A stretch of 64,000 bases of DNA, taken from NCBI GenBank assembly GCA_964343605.1, contig CAYFKJ010000008.1, positions 1 to 64,000 on the forward strand, given 5' to 3'. The DNA is from CAYFKJ01 sp964343605. Lineage in GTDB: Bacteria; Pseudomonadota; Alphaproteobacteria; UBA2966. Shown here in pieces: positions 46,852 to 57,148 of the stretch; positions within the stretch are counted from its first letter, which is position 1, and each line of letters opens with the position of its first letter. The notes beneath the pieces are model-generated. The model saw only the letters and a list, made by a program, of their open reading frames with translations, had not been told where the DNA came from and did not search any database. The position numbers were made by a program, and so were the translations under genes.

Positions 46852-47988
46852 CTATTCGTCGGCGATCATGCGCGCGATGAGCATGCGTTGGATGTCGCTT
46901 GTGCCTTCGTAGATTTGCGTGATGCGCACGTCGCGGTAAATGCGCTCCACCGGAAAATCGCTGGTGTAGCCATAGCCACCGAAGGTCTGCAACGCCATGG
47001 AGCAGACGCGTTCGGCCATCTCGGAAGCGAACAATTTCGCCATGGAGCATTCCTTGATGCAGGGCTTGCCGGCATCGCGCAATACCGCCGCCTCGTGCAC
47101 CATCAGGCGCGCAGCCTGGATCTGCGTCGCCATGTCGGCCAGACGAAAGGCCACGGCCTGATGTTCGATGATGGGCTTGCCGAAGGTCTCTCGCTCCTTG
47201 GCATAAGCCTTTGCGGCTTCGTATGCGGCGCGCGCCATACCGATTGATATGGCGGCGATGCCGATACGGCCGCCCTCGAGATTTTCCAGGGCGATCCGGT
47301 ACCCCGCTCCGCGTTCTCCCAACATCATGTCGGGCGGCACCTCAACGTCCTCGAAGACGATCTGGCAGGTGTCCGAGGCGCGCTGGCCCAGCTTCTTCTC
47401 CACACTCGCCACCCGGTAGCCCATGCTGGTGGTGGGCACGAGAAAAGCCGAGATGCCCTTCTTGCCTTTGTCCGGGTCGGTAACGGCGAAGACCAGCGCG
47501 ATATCGGCGGTCTGGCCGGAAGTGATGAACTGCTTGGTGCCGTTGAGCACCCAGCGGTTGCCCTCGAACACCGCGCGCGTGCGGATGGCCGAAGCGTCGG
47601 AACCCGTGTGCGGCTCGGTCAGGCAAAAGGCGGAGCGCAGTTCCCCCGTCGCCAGTTTGCGCAGGATGTTTTCCTTTTGCGCCTCGGTGCCGTGCAGGAG
47701 GACGGGCATGTTGACGGTGGAGTTCTGCAGGCTCATGAGCGTGCCGCAGGCGCCGTCGCCGGCCCCGATTTCCTCCAGCGCCAGAGCGTAGGTGGCGTGA
47801 TCCGTTCCGGCGCCGTCCCACTCCTCCGGCACCAGCATGCCCATCAGGCCCAATTCGCCCATTTTGCTGAACTGCGCCTCCGGGAACGCCGCCGTGCGAT
47901 CCCACTCCGGCGCGTTGGGCGCCAGCTCCGTCTGGGCGAACTGCCGCGCCATATCCCGGATGATGATTTGTTCTTCCGTCAAATTCAT
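46852..47988 (-). CDS. Acyl-CoA dehydrogenase
   Basis: This 378-residue FAD-dependent acyl-CoA dehydrogenase has the signature AFCLTEPHTGSDASAI and the C-terminal FGGYGYTSDFPVERIYRDVRITQIYEGTSDIQRMLI. The catalytic Glu of short-chain types lies in IYEGTSDIQ, placing it with short/medium-chain or 2-methyl-branched enzymes. It is a second dehydrogenase in this operon beside isovaleryl-CoA dehydrogenase, so a further branched-chain substrate such as 2-methylbutyryl- or isobutyryl-CoA is plausible (inference). Confidence 0.94.
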   Translation of the reverse strand: MNLTEEQIIIRDMARQFAQTELAPNAPEWDRTAAFPEAQFSKMGELGLMGMLVPEEWDGAGTDHATYALALEEIGAGDGACGTLMSLQNSTVNMPVLLHGTEAQKENILRKLATGELRSAFCLTEPHTGSDASAIRTRAVFEGNRWVLNGTKQFITSGQTADIALVFAVTDPDKGKKGISAFLVPTTSMGYRVASVEKKLGQRASDTCQIVFEDVEVPPDMMLGERGAGYRIALENLEGGRIGIAAISIGMARAAYEAAKAYAKERETFGKPIIEHQAVAFRLADMATQIQAARLMVHEAAVLRDAGKPCIKECSMAKLFASEMAERVCSMALQTFGGYGYTSDFPVERIYRDVRITQIYEGTSDIQRMLIARMIADE

Positions 47989-48009
47989 ACGCTTAACCTG
48001 TACTTGCGT

Positions 48010-48390
48010 TTACGCTTTTACTGCCGTCACCTCGATCTCGATCTTCATGGCTGGATCGACCAAGCCCGTCACGGTCGCCGTCGCCGCCGGCCGGATTTCC
48101 GCAAAATACTCGCCGAAGATGGGTGCGATCCGGTCGAAGTCCTCTGTCCCCGTCAGATAGTAGTGCACCCGCACCACGTCCTTCAAAGCCGCCCCAGCCT
48201 CAGCCAGGGCTTTTTCGATGTTGGTGAAGCACTGATGGACCTGCGCCACGATGTCGTCGGAGATGGTGCCGTTGGCGTAGTCGTAACCGGTGGTGCCGGC
48301 GACATAAACAGTGTCACCCTCCACGACCGCGCGCGAGTAACCGGCAACCGCCTCGAACGACGAACCCGACGATATGAGCTGCCGCGTCAT
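48010..48390 (-). CDS. RidA family protein
   Basis: This 126-residue RidA protein has VVEGDTVYVAGTTGYDYANG, then TNIEKALAEAGAALKDVVRVHYYLTG and the IEIEVTAVKA end. It is shorter than the two RidA genes at 2979 and 3462 and belongs to a different subgroup. It lies between DUF1272 and the acyl-CoA dehydrogenase in the catabolic operon. An imine or enamine substrate is inferred from the family only. Confidence 0.9.
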   Translation of the reverse strand: MTRQLISSGSSFEAVAGYSRAVVEGDTVYVAGTTGYDYANGTISDDIVAQVHQCFTNIEKALAEAGAALKDVVRVHYYLTGTEDFDRIAPIFGEYFAEIRPAATATVTGLVDPAMKIEIEVTAVKA

Positions 48391-48402
48391 GCCCCGCTCC
48401 CC

Positions 48403-48594
48403 TCAGGCCGTCAGCGTTTCTGGTTTGCGCTTGGGTCGGGCGACCAGTTCGCCGCCGCAATTGGGGCAGATGGCATCCATGCCGTCCGTGCAGGGGCCGC
48501 AGAAGGTGCATTCATAGGAGCAGATGTAGGCCTCCGACTGATGCGGCAGTCCGGCATTGCACTTCTCGCAAACCTCGCGCATTTCCAGCGGCAT
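48403..48594 (-). CDS. DUF1272 small Cys-rich protein
   Basis: This 63-residue protein has eight cysteines at 9, 12, 25, 29, 32, 35, 43 and 46 in CxxC-like pairs, ending CPNCGGELVARPKRKP. This is the DUF1272 pattern, probably binding two zinc ions. Its ATG overlaps the stop of isovaleryl-CoA dehydrogenase (TGATG), so it is translated with that enzyme. Function is unknown; a regulatory or chaperone role is possible. Confidence 0.9.
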   Translation of the reverse strand: MPLEMREVCEKCNAGLPHQSEAYICSYECTFCGPCTDGMDAICPNCGGELVARPKRKPETLTA

Positions 48595-49766
48595 CAGGCC
48601 GTCTCCTTGAAGAGTTCGCGGCCGATCAACATGCGGCGGATTTCCGAGGTGCCGGCGCCGATTTCATATAGCTTGGCGTCGCGCAACAGACGGCTGGCCG
48701 GGCTTTCGTTCATGTAGCCGATGCCGCCCAAGGCCTGGATCGCCTCAAGCGCCATCCAGGTGGCCTTTTCCGCCGAATAAAGGATCGCACCCGCCGCGTC
48801 CTTACGCGTGGTCTGCCCCCGGTCGCAGGCCTTGGCGACGGTGTAAACATAAGCGCGCGCAGCGTTCATGATGGTGTACATGTCGGCGATCTTTCCCTGC
48901 ATGAGCTGAAACTCGCCGATGGGCCGGCCGAACTGCTCGCGTTCGTGGATGTAGGGTACGACTACGTCCATACAGGCCTGCATGATGCCGAGCGGTCCGC
49001 CGGACAAGACGGCACGCTCGTAATCGAGGCCGCTCATCAGCACCCGGACGCCCTCGCCCAGACCGCCCATGACGTTCTCCTCAGGCACTTCGCAATCCTC
49101 GAAGACCAACTCACAGGTGTTGGAGCCGCGCATCCCGAGTTTGTCGAGCTTCTGCGCCGTCGAGAAACCCTTGAAGCCCTTCTCGATCAGGAACGCCGTG
49201 ATGCCGCGCGGACCAGCATCGGGATCGGTCTTGGCGTAGACCACCAGTGTCTGTGCGTTGGGGCCGTTGGTGATCCACATCTTGTTGCCGTTGAGGATGT
49301 ACCGGTCACCCTTTTTGTCGGCCCTCAGACGCATGGAGACGACATCCGAACCGGCGCCCGGTTCGCTCATGGCCAGAGCGCCGACGTGCTCGCCCGAAAT
49401 CAGCTTGGGCAGATATTTCCTTTTCTGCTCGTCCGTTCCGTTACGGCGGATCTGGTTGACGCAAAGGTTGGAGTGCGCCCCGTAAGAAAGCCCGACGGCG
49501 GCGGAGCCGCGGCTGAGTTCCTCCACGGCGACGACGTGCTCGAGGTAACCCATGCCGCTGCCGCCGTATTCCTCCTCGACCGTTATGCCCAAGAGACCCA
49601 TGTCGCCCATCTTGCGCCAAAGATCCTCGGGGAAATCGTTGGCTTCGTCGATGGCGGCGGCGCGGGGCGCGACCTCGTCCGCGGTGAAGCTGGAAACCGA
49701 ATCGCGCAGCATGTCGGCGGATTCGCCCAAATCGAAATCGAGCGTCGGGAGCGTATTGGGGATCAT
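48594..49766 (-). CDS. Isovaleryl-CoA dehydrogenase
   Basis: This 390-residue FAD enzyme converts isovaleryl-CoA to 3-methylcrotonyl-CoA. The signature LAMSEPGAGSDVVSMRL, the NGNKMWITNGPNAQTLVVYAKTD block and DYERAVLSGGPLGIMQ are characteristic of isovaleryl-CoA dehydrogenases, in which the catalytic Glu is the one in the DYER helix. The start follows ggag. Products feed methylcrotonyl-CoA carboxylase encoded at 41164-40353. Confidence 0.95.
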   Translation of the reverse strand: MIPNTLPTLDFDLGESADMLRDSVSSFTADEVAPRAAAIDEANDFPEDLWRKMGDMGLLGITVEEEYGGSGMGYLEHVVAVEELSRGSAAVGLSYGAHSNLCVNQIRRNGTDEQKRKYLPKLISGEHVGALAMSEPGAGSDVVSMRLRADKKGDRYILNGNKMWITNGPNAQTLVVYAKTDPDAGPRGITAFLIEKGFKGFSTAQKLDKLGMRGSNTCELVFEDCEVPEENVMGGLGEGVRVLMSGLDYERAVLSGGPLGIMQACMDVVVPYIHEREQFGRPIGEFQLMQGKIADMYTIMNAARAYVYTVAKACDRGQTTRKDAAGAILYSAEKATWMALEAIQALGGIGYMNESPASRLLRDAKLYEIGAGTSEIRRMLIGRELFKETA

Positions 49767-49828
49767 GGCTGATTCTCCATGGGAGCTTAGGGATTGAATG
49801 TAGCGGGAAGGTGCGCGAATGCGAAGTG

Positions 49829-50287
49829 TCAGTTGGCGGGACGGTCGGGTTTTCCCGCCAGCGGCAGCAGTGTTTCAGTGGCAAGCGCGCAAAGCGTCTC
49901 AATGCCGTCCTTCTCGGCATAGACGCGAGCCTCGCAGACCGAAAGCGTGCGCCCTGCCTTGACGACCTCGCCGCGGGCGATCAGGCGCTGGCCGTCGCCG
50001 GGCGCCATCAGATTGATCTTGAACTCGACCGTCAGGATGGAGGAATCGGCATCGGTCAGTGTGTAGGCGGCGTAGCCGCAGGCGTTGTCGGCCAACGTGC
50101 CGACGATGCCGCCATGGAAGAACCCGTGCTGCTGGCTGAGTTCGGGCCGGTAGGGCAAGGTGATCTCGCAGGCGCCGGGAGTGAGTTCCGTGAGCTCCGC
50201 GCCGATGAACTCCATGAAGCCCTGACGCTCGAAACTGCCGCGGACGCGGCTCTCGAACTCGGGATCGCGTGCCTGGTGGTGTCCCAT
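49829..50287 (-). CDS. PaaI family thioesterase
   Basis: This 152-residue hotdog protein has the PaaI pattern: LSQQHGFFHGGIVGTLADNACGYAAYT, then LTVEFKINLMAPGDGQRLIARG. PaaI-type thioesterases release CoA from aryl- or acyl-CoA that stall pathways. It starts 4 bases after the stop of the preceding thioesterase and is separated from isovaleryl-CoA dehydrogenase by 62 bp. The substrate cannot be stated. Confidence 0.9.
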   Translation of the reverse strand: MGHHQARDPEFESRVRGSFERQGFMEFIGAELTELTPGACEITLPYRPELSQQHGFFHGGIVGTLADNACGYAAYTLTDADSSILTVEFKINLMAPGDGQRLIARGEVVKAGRTLSVCEARVYAEKDGIETLCALATETLLPLAGKPDRPAN

Positions 50288-50290
50288 CGC

Positions 50291-50752
50291 TCAAGCCGCC
50301 TTTCCCGAGGACGCGGGACGGGCTTCGAAATCGTATTCGACCAGCAGCGCCTCGGCCCGATTTCGAACGTCCTCCGGCAATTCCGCGCTGCGCCGGGTGG
50401 CGCGGTTCATGCCGACGCCCGTGCACTCAACGACCGCTGTAATCTCGCCCGTCGTGCGGTTCGTCATTTCGTGGACGAAGCGGCACTTGCGCCGTCCAAC
50501 TTCCAAGAAACCGGAGCGGATTTCCACCAAATCCCCGGCCATCATCTCGCGCCGGTAGGTGATGTTCTGTTGCACCGCCGCCATGGCGAAATCGTTGGCC
50601 TCCAGGAAGTCCTTCGTCATGCCGATTTCGGCGAAGATGTTCCAGGTCGCCTCGTCGAACTTGGCAATGTAGTGCTGGACGTTCATGTGGCCCATGTGGT
50701 CGTGGTGCCAGGGATAGACCACGCCGATATGAGTCGTGACCAAGTCGTTCAT
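50291..50752 (-). CDS. Acyl-CoA thioesterase (4HBT-like)
   Basis: This 153-residue single-hotdog protein has VVYPWHHDHMGHMNVQHYIAKFDEATWNIF and ITYRREMMAGDLVEIRSGFLEV, the 4-hydroxybenzoyl-CoA thioesterase layout. ATG 50752 follows ggagaa. It is the first gene of the ten-gene operon that runs down to 43839 and is divergent from the LysR gene, so it is the likely immediate target of that regulator. Confidence 0.88.
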   Translation of the reverse strand: MNDLVTTHIGVVYPWHHDHMGHMNVQHYIAKFDEATWNIFAEIGMTKDFLEANDFAMAAVQQNITYRREMMAGDLVEIRSGFLEVGRRKCRFVHEMTNRTTGEITAVVECTGVGMNRATRRSAELPEDVRNRAEALLVEYDFEARPASSGKAA

Positions 50753-50805
50753 CTGCCGTTCTCCCGCCGCGAATGTCTGACAACGATCATACGCACTCGG
50801 CATTA

Positions 50806-50829
50806 ATAGAAATATTCATTTATTTCTAT
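50806..50829. promoter_or_regulatory. LysR-type operator candidate
   Basis: A perfect 9-bp inverted repeat, ATAGAAATA (50806-50814) and TATTTCTAT (50821-50829), has a 6-base spacer. It lies between the divergent thioesterase operon and LysR gene, 25 bases before the latter. LysR proteins usually bind such AT-rich dyads and regulate both directions. Confidence 0.6.
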
Positions 50830-50853
50830 GGATTAAATAGATATTGTCTATGA

Positions 50854-51768
50854 ATGGAACTTTATCAGCTTCGTTATTTCCTCGCGGCGGTGGATACGGG
50901 CAGTTTCACAAAGGCGGCGGCGCGGGTCCACGTTTCCCAGCCGACACTGTCAGCGGGAATCAAGAAACTCGAGGAAAGTCTGTCGGTTCAATTGTTTGAC
51001 CGGCAGGCGCGACGTTGCGTCCTGTCACAATCCGGCGCCAGTTTCCTCGACCGGGCCCGAACCATCGTCGCGGAATGCAACAGAGCGCGCGCCGATCTCG
51101 ACCAATCCGGCGGAGAAAGATCATTGCGGATCGGCTGCCTGCCCTCGGTGCCGGGCGCCAAGCTATCGCGCCTCGCCGCCGATTTCGCCAAGGCCTACGC
51201 CGATATTGCGGTCGAGATCACCGAGGATACGGCTGCGCGTCTCACCGACCGTTTGAGCCAGAACCGGATCGACGTCGCCATTACCGCGCTTGACCGCTCC
51301 GACACCGATCGGGACCGGTCCGCCCTGCCCCTTTATCGCGAACGCATGGTGCTGGCGATGAATACCGGCCACCCCCTCACGACACGTCAAATGATCAGGA
51401 TCGAAGATCTCGACGGCCTGGACTACATCCTGCGCAGTCATTGCCCGCACGTCAGGGCCATGTCCCGCCAATTCACCGGCTTGGGGGTAAGACCGCGGAT
51501 TTGCGCCCGCACCGGCCAGGACGAACGGGCGCTGGCTCTGGTGGCGTCGGGCTTGGGCGTGAGTATCGTGCCGGATACCTTTGCAGGCCCCGGCATAACA
51601 CTGGAACCCATCGTCGATCTAGACATCCAGACGACAGTCGCGCTGATCTGGCAGAGCGATACCGGCAACAACGCCGTCGACCTTTTCCGAAGTTTCGCCG
51701 CCAGCCACGATTGGAAGCCGCGTGCCAGCAGTAGCGGCGTGGAAGAACGCCTAGCCTGGGCGCACTAA
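50854..51768 (+). CDS. LysR family transcriptional regulator
   Basis: This 304-residue LTTR has a winged helix at residues 1-60 (MELYQLRYFLAAVDTGSFTKAAARVHVSQPTLSAGIKKLEE) and a substrate-binding domain with GCLPSVPGAKLSRLAADF. It is divergent from the leucine/acyl-CoA operon. In several proteobacteria leucine catabolism is controlled by the MerR-type LiuR, so a LysR here would be an alternative controller (inference). The inducer is unknown. Confidence 0.93.
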   Translation: MELYQLRYFLAAVDTGSFTKAAARVHVSQPTLSAGIKKLEESLSVQLFDRQARRCVLSQSGASFLDRARTIVAECNRARADLDQSGGERSLRIGCLPSVPGAKLSRLAADFAKAYADIAVEITEDTAARLTDRLSQNRIDVAITALDRSDTDRDRSALPLYRERMVLAMNTGHPLTTRQMIRIEDLDGLDYILRSHCPHVRAMSRQFTGLGVRPRICARTGQDERALALVASGLGVSIVPDTFAGPGITLEPIVDLDIQTTVALIWQSDTGNNAVDLFRSFAASHDWKPRASSSGVEERLAWAH

Positions 51769-51779
51769 CGCCCAATTCC

Positions 51780-51896
51780 GTCATTCCGGAATTTGCGCCA
51801 GCAAATGTCCGGAATCCATGCCTGAGCGGCCAAATTACATGAGGTGTTGGCCGACGGAGATTCTTCGGAGTGGATTCCCGCTTTCGCGGGAATGAC
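51780..51896. repeat. Nested palindromic dispersed repeat (copy 3)
   Basis: The element starts gtcattcc (51780-51787) and ends ggaatgac (51889-51896). It has internal hairpins near each end, including attcccgc-tttc-gcgggaat close to the right end. It lies between the convergent LysR and ndk genes. Confidence 0.75.
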
Positions 51897-51905
51897 GATT
51901 AACGC

Positions 51906-52328
51906 TTAACCGACGATCTCGTCATCGCTGAAGAAGAACGCGATTTCGGTCGCGGCCGTCTCGGGGGCGTCGGAGCCGTGCACCGAATTGGCTTCGATGT
52001 TCTCGGCATAAAGCTTGCGGATCGTACCCTCTGCGGCTTCCTCGGGGTTCGTCGCGCCCATCACTTCGCGGTTCTTGTTGATGGCGTCTTCACCCTCAAG
52101 GACCTGAACGACAACGGGACCGGAGGTCATGAAGTCGCAGAGGTCGCCGTAAAAGGGACGCTCCTTGTGGACGGCATAGAAACCCTCGGCCTGGTCGCGG
52201 GTCATGTGAATGCGTTTCTGCGCCACGACGCGCAGTCCGGCTTCCTCCAACTTGGCGATGATGGCGCCGGTGAGGTTGCGCCGCGTGGCGTCGGGCTTGA
52301 TGATCGAAAAAGTGCGTTGTATGGCCAT
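51906..52328 (-). CDS. ndk: Nucleoside diphosphate kinase
   Basis: This 140-residue NDK phosphorylates nucleoside diphosphates using the phospho-histidine in NSVHGSD (H117). The N-terminus MAIQRTFSIIKPDATRRN and the Kpn-loop region are standard. The gene is monocistronic in the window, with a dispersed palindrome just beyond its stop. Confidence 0.97.
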   Translation of the reverse strand: MAIQRTFSIIKPDATRRNLTGAIIAKLEEAGLRVVAQKRIHMTRDQAEGFYAVHKERPFYGDLCDFMTSGPVVVQVLEGEDAINKNREVMGATNPEEAAEGTIRKLYAENIEANSVHGSDAPETAATEIAFFFSDDEIVG

Positions 52329-52434
52329 TTCTGGGATGTCTCACTGAAATTGGGGATGAATGGGGATCACTCGAAGAGCGTTGGCGCGGGTTATAGCCGC
52401 GCACGCCCTGATCCGCAAGCCATCTGATGGGCGT

Positions 52435-53037
52435 TCAGTGAGGCTCCATGGCAATGTGGCCGGGCTGGGCCGCGACACGCCCCAGCCAAGCGCCGACGGC
52501 AGGATAGCGGGCCAGATCGAAACCGCCCTCACCCGCCACGTGGGTGTAGCCGTAGAGTGCAATATCGGCGATGGAGTAAGCGCCGCCGGCAAAGTAGTCG
52601 TTGTCCTTGAGATGCGCCTCCATCACGTCCAGCGCCTGGTAGCCCCGCTCCTGCTTTTCAGCCAGTTGCTCCCGCTGGGCCGGCGTCATGTCGACGAAGT
52701 GCAGCCAGAAGCGGGCGACGGCGATATAGGGCTCGTGGCTGTATTGCTCGAAGAACATCCAGCGCAGGACCTGGGCACGCTCCCAGGGATCGTCCGGCAG
52801 GAAGTCGGTGCCCTCCGCCAGATACCAAAGGATCGCATCGGATTCAGGCAGGAAGCGCCCGTCGTCGGTCTCCAGCACCGGAATTTTGCCATTGGGATTG
52901 CGGGCCAGAAATTCAGGCGTCCGCGTTTCGCCGGTCAGAATATCGTGCTCGACCAGTTCGTAAGAGATGCCCAGGTGCGACAACAGCATGCGCACCTTGT
53001 GGCCGTTGCCGGATCCCGTGAAATCGTGCAGGCGCAT
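52435..53037 (-). CDS. Glutathione S-transferase family protein
   Basis: This 200-residue GST has an N-terminal thioredoxin-like domain (SGNGHKVRMLLSHLGISYELVEHD; NPNGKIPVLETDDGRFLPESDAILWYLA) and a helical C-domain with YSIADIALYGYTHVAGEGGFDL. The catalytic residue is probably Ser in TGSGNGHKV, as in beta/theta-like bacterial GSTs. It is divergent from the ABC-F gene. Substrate unknown. Confidence 0.92.
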   Translation of the reverse strand: MRLHDFTGSGNGHKVRMLLSHLGISYELVEHDILTGETRTPEFLARNPNGKIPVLETDDGRFLPESDAILWYLAEGTDFLPDDPWERAQVLRWMFFEQYSHEPYIAVARFWLHFVDMTPAQREQLAEKQERGYQALDVMEAHLKDNDYFAGGAYSIADIALYGYTHVAGEGGFDLARYPAVGAWLGRVAAQPGHIAMEPH

Positions 53038-53117
53038 GTTCCCCCCTTGGTGTCAATGATCGGTAAAAGCGCCGGGATACTAGCCCCCTTTTCCCCGACA
53101 TGCTATGAGGCGCGGCC

Positions 53118-55016
<1,899 letters not shown>

Positions 55017-55043
55017 CAACATTGACGGGCAAAATTGCCATTG

Positions 55044-55068
55044 TTGGGTAATTATTCCCAATATTTTT
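55044..55068 (+). terminator. Weak intrinsic terminator after ABC-F
   Basis: ttggg (55044-55048) can pair with cccaa (55057-55061), followed by atattttt. The stem is short, so strength is doubtful, but it is 30 bases after the stop codon and ahead of a new transcription unit. Confidence 0.35.
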
Positions 55069-55300
55069 AATACGATTAATTAAGATTATTGCCAAATAGT
55101 TTCATTCGAATGTATATACCAATTTGGTGTGGGAACCCCGCAGGCGGCCTACCGGCAATTGGATGCTTGCGGTCGCGGGTCGCATGGGCAGCGGTGTTGA
55201 TCTGACGCCGAAGGACGCAACCCCGAAATCGACAATTCAGGTACCGCCATCGCACCCGATGTCGGCGTACGGGAAGTTTGTGTAATGAGGGATATTGGCA
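55069..55300 (+). promoter_or_regulatory. Promoter and GC-rich leader of the PAS/chemotaxis pair
   Basis: An AT-rich stretch (about 55060-55120) is followed by about 140 GC-rich bases with several possible short helices and then gaggga before the PAS gene ATG. It could be a structured 5' leader; it does not match a riboswitch I can name. No small gene is supported. Confidence 0.35.
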
Positions 55301-55825
55301 ATGAGTGAAAACGCAATTCACGTCACCAATAACGAACGCACTTTTGAAAATCACGAAATCATCGTTTCCAAGACCGATACCAAGGGGCGCATTACATACG
55401 CCAATTCGGTCTTCCAGCGCGTCGGGCTTTATACCGAAAGCGAACTGAAGGATCAGCCGCACAGCATCCTGCGCCATCCCGACATGCCGCGCTGCGTTTT
55501 CAAGCTGCTGTGGGATACCATCCAGTCAGGCCAGGAGATTTTCGCCTACGTCAAGAACCGGGCGAAGAACGGGGATTACTACTGGGTCTTCGCCCATGTC
55601 ACGCCGAGCTACGATGCCGCGGGCAACGTCAGCGGGTACCACTCCAACCGCCGGGTTCCCAGGCCCGAAGCGCTGGCCGTGATCAAGCCGCTTTATGCCG
55701 AATTGCTTGCGGAGGAAAACAAGCACGCCAACGACAAGACGGGCATGCAGGCCGGATTCGACCTGCTGGTCGCCAAGCTCGACGATGCCGGCGTGAGCTA
55801 CGACGAGTTCATTCACTCGTTCTGA
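55301..55825 (+). CDS. PAS domain protein (Aer-like sensor half)
   Basis: This 174-residue protein is an Aer-type PAS domain: SKTDTKGRITYANSVFQRVGLYTESELKDQPHSILRHPDMPRCVFKLLWDTIQSGQEIFAYVKNRAKNGDYYWVFAHVTP. The RHPDMP and KNRAKNGDYYWV motifs are those of flavin-binding energy-taxis sensors. About 45 helical residues follow. There is no signalling domain; that is supplied by the next gene 76 bp away. It probably senses redox state or oxygen through FAD (inference). gaggga precedes the ATG. Confidence 0.9.
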   Translation: MSENAIHVTNNERTFENHEIIVSKTDTKGRITYANSVFQRVGLYTESELKDQPHSILRHPDMPRCVFKLLWDTIQSGQEIFAYVKNRAKNGDYYWVFAHVTPSYDAAGNVSGYHSNRRVPRPEALAVIKPLYAELLAEENKHANDKTGMQAGFDLLVAKLDDAGVSYDEFIHSF

Positions 55826-55901
55826 CGCCCCATCATCCATAAAAACAATTTTGTTGGCGGGCAACGATACAGGCCGCCGAGTTCCAGAGGGATATCGAAT
55901 C

Positions 55902-57110
55902 ATGTTCGGCTTCATGAAAAACCAACGGGAAACTTCTGTGCAAAACCAAGTGGCGGCACCCACACAAGGTGAGGATGGCGAAGTGGAACTTGCGACGTAC
56001 CGTCTCGCTTTCGAAAAGCTGGAGGAAGTGTGCAGCCGCGCTGCGGAGGGGGATCTCGAGGCCCGCATTCTCGGCATCGACGACCTCGGAGCCCTGGGGC
56101 CGACGATGGACAAGGTCAACGACATGCTCGACCTCACCGACGCTTATGTCCGCGAAAGTGCCGCCTCCATGGCGCACGTCAGCGAGAAGAAGTTTTACCG
56201 CCCCGTCCTGGAACGCGGCATGAGGGGATCGTTCGCCGAGGGCTCCAGGATCATCAACGACGCCCGATCGTCCATGCAGGAGGCCCACAAGGCATCCATG
56301 CAGATCGCGTCGGATGTGAAGGAAGTTGTCGGCATTGTCGCCTCCTCCTCGACGCAGTTGCGCGCCAGCGCCGAATCCCTTTCGGGTTCCGCCACCGAAA
56401 CCGCGGAGCAATCCAGCTCGGCGGCGGCCGCCTCTGAACAGGTTACCGCCAACGTTCAGACGGTAGCGGCGGCGGCGGAGGAACTCGCAGCGTCGGTCGA
56501 TGAAATCAGCCGCCAGGTGTCCGACGCAAGCCACATCTCGCAGGAAGCGGTGGCGGAAACCGAGCGTTCCAACGAGGTCGTCCAGGGCCTGGCCAACGAA
56601 GCCGGCAAGATCGGCGACATCATTAAGCTGATCAACGATATCGCCGGTCAGACCAACCTGCTGGCCCTGAATGCGACGATTGAGGCCGCCCGTGCCGGCG
56701 AGGCGGGCAAGGGTTTTGCCGTCGTCGCATCCGAAGTCAAGAACCTGGCCGGACAGACCGCCAGCGCGACGGAGGAAATCGCGTCCCAAATCGGCAACAT
56801 CCAGACGGCGACGGGCGATGCCGTCGACGCCATCAAGCAGATTGGCGAAACGATCAACAGAATCAGCGATATTTCGCAATCCATCAGCGCCGCCGTCGAA
56901 GAACAAGGCGCCGCGACGGGTGAGATCAGCCGCAACGTTCAGGAAGCGGCCAGCGGAACGCAGGAGGTAACGGGTAACATTACGCGCGTCAGCGCCAATG
57001 CCTCGGAAAGCGGATCGTCTGCCGTGGAAGTCCTAGGCGCTGCGGACGGGCTGTCGTCGGAAGCCGAAAAACTGCGCAGCCGCGTCGACGAATTCGTCGC
57101 TTCATTGTAG
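55902..57110 (+). CDS. Soluble methyl-accepting chemotaxis protein
   Basis: This 402-residue receptor lacks a signal peptide and any clear transmembrane helix. The N-terminal part (residues ~20-130) is a short helical module (LEEVCSRAAEGDLEARI, resembling a HAMP-like unit). The MCP signalling hairpin contains GQTNLLALNATIEAARAGEAGKGFAVVASEVKNLA. It has no sensory domain of its own beyond the N-terminal module and likely works with the preceding PAS protein. It interacts with CheA/CheW, not encoded here. The start MFGFMKNQ follows agaggga. Confidence 0.92.
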   Translation: MFGFMKNQRETSVQNQVAAPTQGEDGEVELATYRLAFEKLEEVCSRAAEGDLEARILGIDDLGALGPTMDKVNDMLDLTDAYVRESAASMAHVSEKKFYRPVLERGMRGSFAEGSRIINDARSSMQEAHKASMQIASDVKEVVGIVASSSTQLRASAESLSGSATETAEQSSSAAAASEQVTANVQTVAAAAEELAASVDEISRQVSDASHISQEAVAETERSNEVVQGLANEAGKIGDIIKLINDIAGQTNLLALNATIEAARAGEAGKGFAVVASEVKNLAGQTASATEEIASQIGNIQTATGDAVDAIKQIGETINRISDISQSISAAVEEQGAATGEISRNVQEAASGTQEVTGNITRVSANASESGSSAVEVLGAADGLSSEAEKLRSRVDEFVASL

Positions 57111-57148
57111 TTGCGCAAGGCCAGCCACCCGACACCGATGGATCAGGT

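Noticed and set aside
55069..55300. A c-di-GMP-type riboswitch.
   Set aside because: Only a loose similarity (ggacgcaacccc) was seen and the conserved core could not be built.
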